Positions 60,307 through 64,000 of a DNA stretch of 64,000 nucleotides are shown one piece after another; the first letter of the stretch is position 1; each line of letters opens with the position of its first letter. Both the position numbers and the translations under genes were made by a program. Below the pieces are notes generated by a model. It was not told the origin of the DNA, searched no databases, and worked only from the letters and a program-made list of their open reading frames with translations. The stretch spans positions 62,001-126,000 of IMG/VR virus record IMGVR_UViG_3300007504_000003; one strand, given 5' to 3'. The stretch comes from a virus.

Positions 60307-60993
60307 ATGTCTACTCTTCGCTCCGCGGTCATCCATCTTGCTCGGGACAATGAGGAGTTGCGGCCTCATCTCCTCCGGCTGGCTCAGAGGGGCGTTTATG
60401 TGGCTCTCCGAGATCTCCCGCCTGTCCTGAAGGGCCCGCTCAAGAGTCTCATGCGGTATCGCCGTCAGGAGATTGAGGTCATCCCTTCCGCGACTTTCCG
60501 CACGTCAGGCCCGGCGTTTGAGGGGAACCGAAACGTGATGGTTCTCGTCAATCTCCAGACCGGGGCGACGGAGTTTCTCCGCGGTGCTTATGGGGGAGCG
60601 AATCCTTACGAGCAGACGAAGCTGGTGGACCAGCAGACGGGGGGCATTCCCATCCCTCCGAATGGGGCTGTGCTCTCTGGGGAGACGGGTGGCCGGGGCA
60701 GCTTCGCTCGGATTTACATCCACCCGAGCAATATGGCTCAGATGATCCCGGAGGATTCCGGGGACTCACTCTCTGACGGAGCAAAGTCCGCTCTCAAGGC
60801 GTTTGGGCTGAAGGGTGGGGCTTACCGGCGGGATTACTTCCTGCGGTCGGGCCTTGGTCGCTACGACGCTGAGAACCAGTACATCCGGGAGCTGGCTGAT
60901 GCGGGATTGGTCAAGGTCAATCGTAGCGGCGGGATTCGGATCACGACGAAGGGCCGGAACGTGAAGAAGAGCCTTCCGGGCTCTTACTACTGA
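60307..60993 (+). CDS. Protein with shared N-terminal module and conserved body
   Basis: ATG at 60307 gives 228 residues. Residues 4-23 (LRSAVIHLARDNEELRPHLL) are the shared module. The body (RDLPPVLKGPLKSLMRYRRQE; VNLQTGATEFLRGAYGGANPY; ARIYIHPSNM) looks like a conserved phage protein family of unknown function. The C-terminal 60 residues have a winged-helix feel (IRELADAGLVKVNRSGGIRI). It converges with the nuclease gene. Confidence 0.73.
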   Translation: MSTLRSAVIHLARDNEELRPHLLRLAQRGVYVALRDLPPVLKGPLKSLMRYRRQEIEVIPSATFRTSGPAFEGNRNVMVLVNLQTGATEFLRGAYGGANPYEQTKLVDQQTGGIPIPPNGAVLSGETGGRGSFARIYIHPSNMAQMIPEDSGDSLSDGAKSALKAFGLKGGAYRRDYFLRSGLGRYDAENQYIRELADAGLVKVNRSGGIRITTKGRNVKKSLPGSYY

Positions 60994-61406
60994 TCGGACA
61001 GCCACCAGCTATCGGCGTCTTCCATGTCGATCTGCTCGTACATCCAATCAGGGAGTGAGGGTAGACACTCGCAGGTGAACCACTCCCCCTCGGAGGTTCG
61101 GGACTTGTAATCCCGAAGCCGGGTGTGGATTCGACGCTCCAGGTTGCCCTGGTTCTTGACCAGGAGGAGACACTTGAGTCGATACGGGGAGCCAGTCAGC
61201 AGCTCTTTGAGCCGCCGGTTGATGTTACTGGTCCTCCCGACCTTGATCGCCCCGGTCGTGTGTTGCTGGACGATGTAGAGGTGGGCTCCCTTCCGGGGAC
61301 GCTTTGCTTTGACGAGAGAAGCTCTCCCCTCCGGGGTCTGGAGAGCGTTTCTGATTGCCTTGCAACGTGAGCATAAATCCCAGGGGGGACATTTGGGGCA
61401 GGGCAT
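60987..61406 (-). CDS. GIY-YIG-like nuclease of the T5orf172 type
   Basis: A 139-residue protein. After a Cys-rich start (CPKCPPWDLCSRC), HLYIVQQHTTGAIKVGRTSN followed by RRLKELLTGSPYRL and LERRIHTRLRDY is the layout of T5orf172 (Mug113) domains, a GIY-YIG relative. SEGEWF is the following strand motif. Such proteins cut DNA or act as toxin-like or homing nucleases; the target is not known. It follows the RNase gene in the same direction. Confidence 0.78.
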   Translation of the reverse strand: MPCPKCPPWDLCSRCKAIRNALQTPEGRASLVKAKRPRKGAHLYIVQQHTTGAIKVGRTSNINRRLKELLTGSPYRLKCLLLVKNQGNLERRIHTRLRDYKSRTSEGEWFTCECLPSLPDWMYEQIDMEDADSWWLSDQ

Positions 61407-61436
61407 CCGAACGGGCTCAAGCTGAGTCCCGGGACT

Positions 61437-63182
61437 TTACCCGAGCAGGGCGAGCAGGGTTCGGGCGGCGGCTCTCCGAGCCTTTTTCTTGGAGGGCCCC
61501 TCTGCTGTCGCTTCCTTCCCAAGAGCGGCGACGTGGACTCGGAAGACCGGGAGGTGTGAGACTCCCCCTGAGCGGGTCTCCCGGTACTCGGGGAGAGGTG
61601 CCCCGGACTTCTGACAGAACTCTTGGAGAGCCCCGATGGGGTTCTGGCTCTCTGGACTCGGGACAGGGACAGCCGCTTGAGCCGGCGGAGGCTCAACTCT
61701 CTCAACGGGGGGCGGCGGGAGGATACACCCGCTCTTCAAGAGGCAGAGTTGAACACTGACTCGCTGGAGTGCCTTTTTCTTGCTGGGGTTCCGGATCGTG
61801 GTGGTCTTGAGGTCCCCGAGTTTGCCCTGAGCGAGGAACCCGTCGTCTGCTTCCTTGCAAGAGATTCTTGCTGCCGGCCAGTCGAGCACCTGCGAGCCCA
61901 TCGTGAGGAGAGAAGGCCCGTCGTGGGGGTGCTGTACAAGGTGTTCTGTGAAAGCCACTCTCAGGGGCTCCCAGGAGCTTTCTGAGAGCACCAGGAGCCT
62001 GGACAGGAGGGAAACCCGCCCCTGACCCAGCAAGGCCAGGAGAGCCGCCTGGAGGCCCTCGGGAGCCTCTCCCGGGCCCTCTCTGATGGAGACCTTGACC
62101 ACTCTGTCGAGCTGCTTTGCTGGGAGGTTGAGGAACGCCCGGGATCCGATCTGATCCCGGGCTCTTTGGTTGGCGGCGGCTTTTTCGTACTGGCTCCGGC
62201 TCTCCCTCCTCTCCTGAAGGCTCGTGTTGATGTAGCAGGCGAGTTCGGTGAGGCCCTCCTGGGTGTAGGGCCTTTCACCTCGGGCGAGGATCTGCCACCA
62301 GTTGACGAGATCCACGTACCTTCGGAGAGGGGAGGTGAAGTGGCCGTAAGCGGAGCTGTTGAGACCGAAGTGTGGCCTCAGGACAGCTTCATAGATCGCT
62401 CGCTCCATGACCAGATGGGTCCGGCGTTGGAGGGCTTGGATGAGGCCCCTGTGTCCAGCTTGGAAAGCCTCTTCCATCTCTCGTTGGAGGTCTCCTCGCT
62501 CGGGAGCGGCGGGTCGGGCTTGATGGGTCCGGAAGAGGATGGGAATCCCTTGCTCAGCGCAGTAGCTCGCCAACACTTCGTTGGTCAGGATCATCAGCTC
62601 TTGAATAATGACGTAGCCGATCGTCCTCTCGTCCGGCTCCAGTTTCTTGAGACCCCCTTCCTCCGTGGTCACCCACCCGCTGTTCAGGTCGTATAGGACC
62701 AGGGCTCCTCGACTCCTACGCCGGTCGAGAAGGCGGACAGCTAACCTCTGGGCACAGGAGAGCATCGGATTCAGATCGTGATCCCGATCCGCTAGGATGC
62801 CCGGGACCTCCGCGTAAGCTACTGCCGCCTGGGAGGTGACCTTCGTGGTCTGGATTGAGGGGGCACCGACAATGTCCAGGTCAGCATTCATGATGACCTG
62901 GACAGCGATGGCGTGCCTCTCCTTTCCCGGGTTCAGGCTGAGCTTCCTCTCCGAGAGGAAGTGGGGGAGCATCGGGGAGGATCCCCTCGCGAAGTAGCGG
63001 GATTCAAGCCTCTGGTAGGCTCCCCGATGCTCGTCTGAGCCTACGTCGTAGCGAGACCCTTTCTTGATGGCTCGGGCTACGTTGGTGATGTAGACGATGA
63101 CCTGGAGAGTCCCGTCTGGAGCTTCTTCCAGGTGAAATCCGTCATCCCGATCCCGGGTCGTGGCTGCGTCGATAGTGATCAT
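61437..63182 (-). CDS. RNase II/R-type exonuclease domain fused to a dsRNA-binding domain
   Basis: A 581-residue protein beginning directly at the RNB catalytic domain, without the N-terminal cold-shock domains of RNase R. Four metal-binding Asp are at 5, 11, 13 and 14 (TIDAATTRDRDD), ELMILTNEVLA is at 195-205 and HFTSPLRRYVDL at 281-292, so the 3'-5' RNA exonuclease core looks intact. The last 70 residues (ALQEFCQKSGAPLPEYRET.., then KKKARRAAARTLLALLG) are a dsRNA-binding domain. The product should degrade structured RNA during takeover or act in RNA maturation. AGTCGTAGTATC lies just upstream of the ATG. Confidence 0.88.
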   Translation of the reverse strand: MITIDAATTRDRDDGFHLEEAPDGTLQVIVYITNVARAIKKGSRYDVGSDEHRGAYQRLESRYFARGSSPMLPHFLSERKLSLNPGKERHAIAVQVIMNADLDIVGAPSIQTTKVTSQAAVAYAEVPGILADRDHDLNPMLSCAQRLAVRLLDRRRSRGALVLYDLNSGWVTTEEGGLKKLEPDERTIGYVIIQELMILTNEVLASYCAEQGIPILFRTHQARPAAPERGDLQREMEEAFQAGHRGLIQALQRRTHLVMERAIYEAVLRPHFGLNSSAYGHFTSPLRRYVDLVNWWQILARGERPYTQEGLTELACYINTSLQERRESRSQYEKAAANQRARDQIGSRAFLNLPAKQLDRVVKVSIREGPGEAPEGLQAALLALLGQGRVSLLSRLLVLSESSWEPLRVAFTEHLVQHPHDGPSLLTMGSQVLDWPAARISCKEADDGFLAQGKLGDLKTTTIRNPSKKKALQRVSVQLCLLKSGCILPPPPVERVEPPPAQAAVPVPSPESQNPIGALQEFCQKSGAPLPEYRETRSGGVSHLPVFRVHVAALGKEATAEGPSKKKARRAAARTLLALLG

Positions 63183-63211
63183 ATGAGATACTACGACTGG
63201 AGGGCTCTCTG

Positions 63212-63406
63212 ATGGCTTGGAACCGATCGGCAGCGGGGTGGGTCCGGGTGGACGGTGTCCGGATTCAGAAAACGACGGACGGCTGGCGAGCCTTTCTGCC
63301 GAAGGGCCGGCTTCATCTGGGCTTCCCTCCCTGGCCGATCCGGGAGGTCATAGCTCTGGTAGATGTGGAGTGGCCTCTTTCGGAAGACTACCAGGAGCGG
63401 AAGTAG
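63212..63406 (+). CDS. Small hypothetical protein
   Basis: A 64-residue protein preceded by GGAGG at a usual distance. It has a Trp-rich beta pattern (GWVRVDGVRIQKTTDGWRAF) and a C-terminal helix ending VEWPLSEDYQ. It diverges from the RNase gene and overlaps the end of a minus-strand pilin-like gene by 19 bases. The function is unknown. Confidence 0.55.
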   Translation: MAWNRSAAGWVRVDGVRIQKTTDGWRAFLPKGRLHLGFPPWPIREVIALVDVEWPLSEDYQERK

Positions 63407-63516
63407 CGACCGATCTCACCTGTCTGACAGCCATCCAGGCCCCCGGCGAGCAGGGAGACCAGGATCAGGATGATCGCGACGGTGATGATCAGTTCGATGA
63501 GAGTGTAGCTTCGCAT
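63388..63516 (-). CDS. 42-residue pilin-like membrane peptide
   Basis: The minus strand encodes MRSYTLIELIITVAIILIL followed by VSLLAGGLDGC and a short polar tail. The start looks like a type IV prepilin N-terminus: a short basic leader, then (F/Y)TLIEL with Glu at position 5 of the hydrophobic helix. The usual Gly before the cleavage point is Ser. It starts six bases after the zinc protein gene stop. It is too short to be a pilin and may be a small membrane peptide that mimics one or a lysis-type peptide. Confidence 0.6.
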   Translation of the reverse strand: MRSYTLIELIITVAIILILVSLLAGGLDGCQTGEIGRYFRSW

Positions 63517-63522
63517 GGTGTC

Positions 63523-63846
63523 CTATCGGCCCAGGAGGGCCCGCTTGGCGTAGTTGTAGCCGCAGCGGAGAGTACAGAAGAGCCCGTCGCCGTTGTACCC
63601 CGGCTTTTCCCAGATGGGGTCTCGGGACTTCACTCTCCGCTTCTGCTTGTAGCTGTGAGTGCCTCCCTCACAGCCCTCGGTCTGACAGTCGAACAGGCTG
63701 GGATCCCCTGCGTTGATCTTCCAGTTGGTCTCCCCGCAGAAGTCACACTCGCTCTTCGGTCGGTGCCACACCCCGGTGTTCTCCCACTCGGTGTGGTAGA
63801 AGGGCTGAAGCCTCTTGTTGCAGTAGAGACAGGACCGCTGTGCCAT
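63523..63846 (-). CDS. Small zinc-binding hypothetical protein
   Basis: A 107-residue protein with many Cys: CLYCN, CDFCG, CQTEGC and a C-terminal CTLRC, enough for two metal sites. It is flanked on both sides, two and six bases away, by tiny membrane-peptide genes, so the three look like one operon. The start ATG follows GGGAG. The function is unknown. Confidence 0.72.
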   Translation of the reverse strand: MAQRSCLYCNKRLQPFYHTEWENTGVWHRPKSECDFCGETNWKINAGDPSLFDCQTEGCEGGTHSYKQKRRVKSRDPIWEKPGYNGDGLFCTLRCGYNYAKRALLGR

Positions 63847-63848
63847 TG

Positions 63849-63965
63849 TCAGGCTCCCATGTGGTGATAGATGATCCAGGCCAGGACGCCGAAGAAGATG
63901 GCGAGGTAGGCGATAGCCTCGATGAGGTCTATAAGGGTAAGTTCACGACGACGGGAAAAGTTCAC
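63849..63965 (-). CDS. 38-residue pilin-like membrane peptide
   Basis: GTG at 63965 gives MNFSRRRELTLIDLIEAIA, then YLAIFFGVLAWII and a short His-rich end. The TLI(D/E)LI motif at the start of the hydrophobic segment is shared with the 63388 peptide. It has one transmembrane helix and a basic N-terminus. It ends two bases before the zinc protein ATG. Expression is inferred from this arrangement only. Confidence 0.5.
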   Translation of the reverse strand: MNFSRRRELTLIDLIEAIAYLAIFFGVLAWIIYHHMGA

Positions 63966-64000
63966 CGGTTTCTCAACTTTTTTAGAGATGACTCGGCCCC

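Noticed and set aside
59843-60430. A 195-residue plus-strand frame opposite the 59816-60196 gene
   Set aside because: The minus-strand product has a family-like motif and a consensus promoter-like element. The plus frame also runs across that promoter.
1-64000. tRNA or rRNA genes, integrase attachment sites or insertion sequences
   Set aside because: I saw no cloverleaf with a CCA-type end, no rRNA-like stretch, no transposase frame and no terminal repeats. By-eye reading can miss a tRNA; a covariance-model scan would settle it.

Overview
The window is a 64 kb internal piece of a large tailed double-stranded DNA phage genome (Caudoviricetes), GC-rich and almost fully coding. A prohead protease, an acidic scaffold, a major capsid protein, a decoration-type protein, a very long fibre and connector-like proteins mark it as a virion module. 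No terminase, DNA polymerase, tRNA or rRNA gene was seen, so this is only part of a bigger, possibly jumbo-class, genome. The host cannot be named. A Tat-type signal, an Sec-type signal and pilin-like membrane peptides fit a bacterial host.

Layout. 0-11.7 kb (+): an operon of overlapping genes encoding large multi-domain proteins that combine zinc metallopeptidase (HExxH) domains, GNAT acetyltransferase domains and one type IB topoisomerase domain. A heptapeptide of the form RVAxR(Y/W)L recurs at their domain edges. 11.8-20.1 kb (+): head module, with a coiled-coil protein, a zinc-ribbon protein, a prohead protease interrupted by two inteins, a scaffold with repeats, a decoration-type protein and an HK97-type capsid protein, closed by a strong hairpin. 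20.2-24 kb: a mobile fusion of LAGLIDADG endonuclease and DNA methyltransferase, a degenerate RecA-like protein, a cysteine-rich protein and a secreted protein. 24-26.5 kb: small convergent and divergent genes. 26.7-33.7 kb (+): virion structural genes followed by genes sharing an N-terminal module close to LRRAVIRLAAS. 33.6-35.2 kb (-): a sulfotransferase-like and a sirtuin gene. 35.2-38.2 kb (+): small accessory genes. 38.2-39.1 kb (-): a possible decayed gene and a small gene. 39.2-41.6 kb (+): structural paralogues and a frameshifted gene. 41.6-43.2 kb (-): a PAPS-reductase-family PP-loop protein. 43.3-49 kb (+): scaffold-like and 1487-residue fibre genes. 49-57.8 kb (+): membrane, DUF3467-like, SWIM-type, FmdB-type and neck-like proteins and a Vsr-like homing endonuclease. 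57.8-64 kb (mostly -): small genes, a GIY-YIG-like nuclease, an RNase R-type exonuclease fused to a dsRNA-binding domain, and two tiny pilin-like membrane peptides.

How it may work together. The head genes would build a prohead whose interior contains scaffold and protease. The 0.6-11.7 kb proteins lie directly beside this module and carry a shared short motif; I infer that they may be loaded into the head, and possibly processed by the protease, as a cargo of enzymes that enter the cell with the DNA. A second set of proteins shares a different N-terminal helix and may use a related targeting route. Isolated genes, many on the minus strand, are preceded by a recurrent 28-base promoter-like element (GGTAA near its start, TCGTATAC at its end, constant spacing), suggesting a separate, probably early, transcription class. 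Protein-family calls come from motifs read by eye, not from searches.
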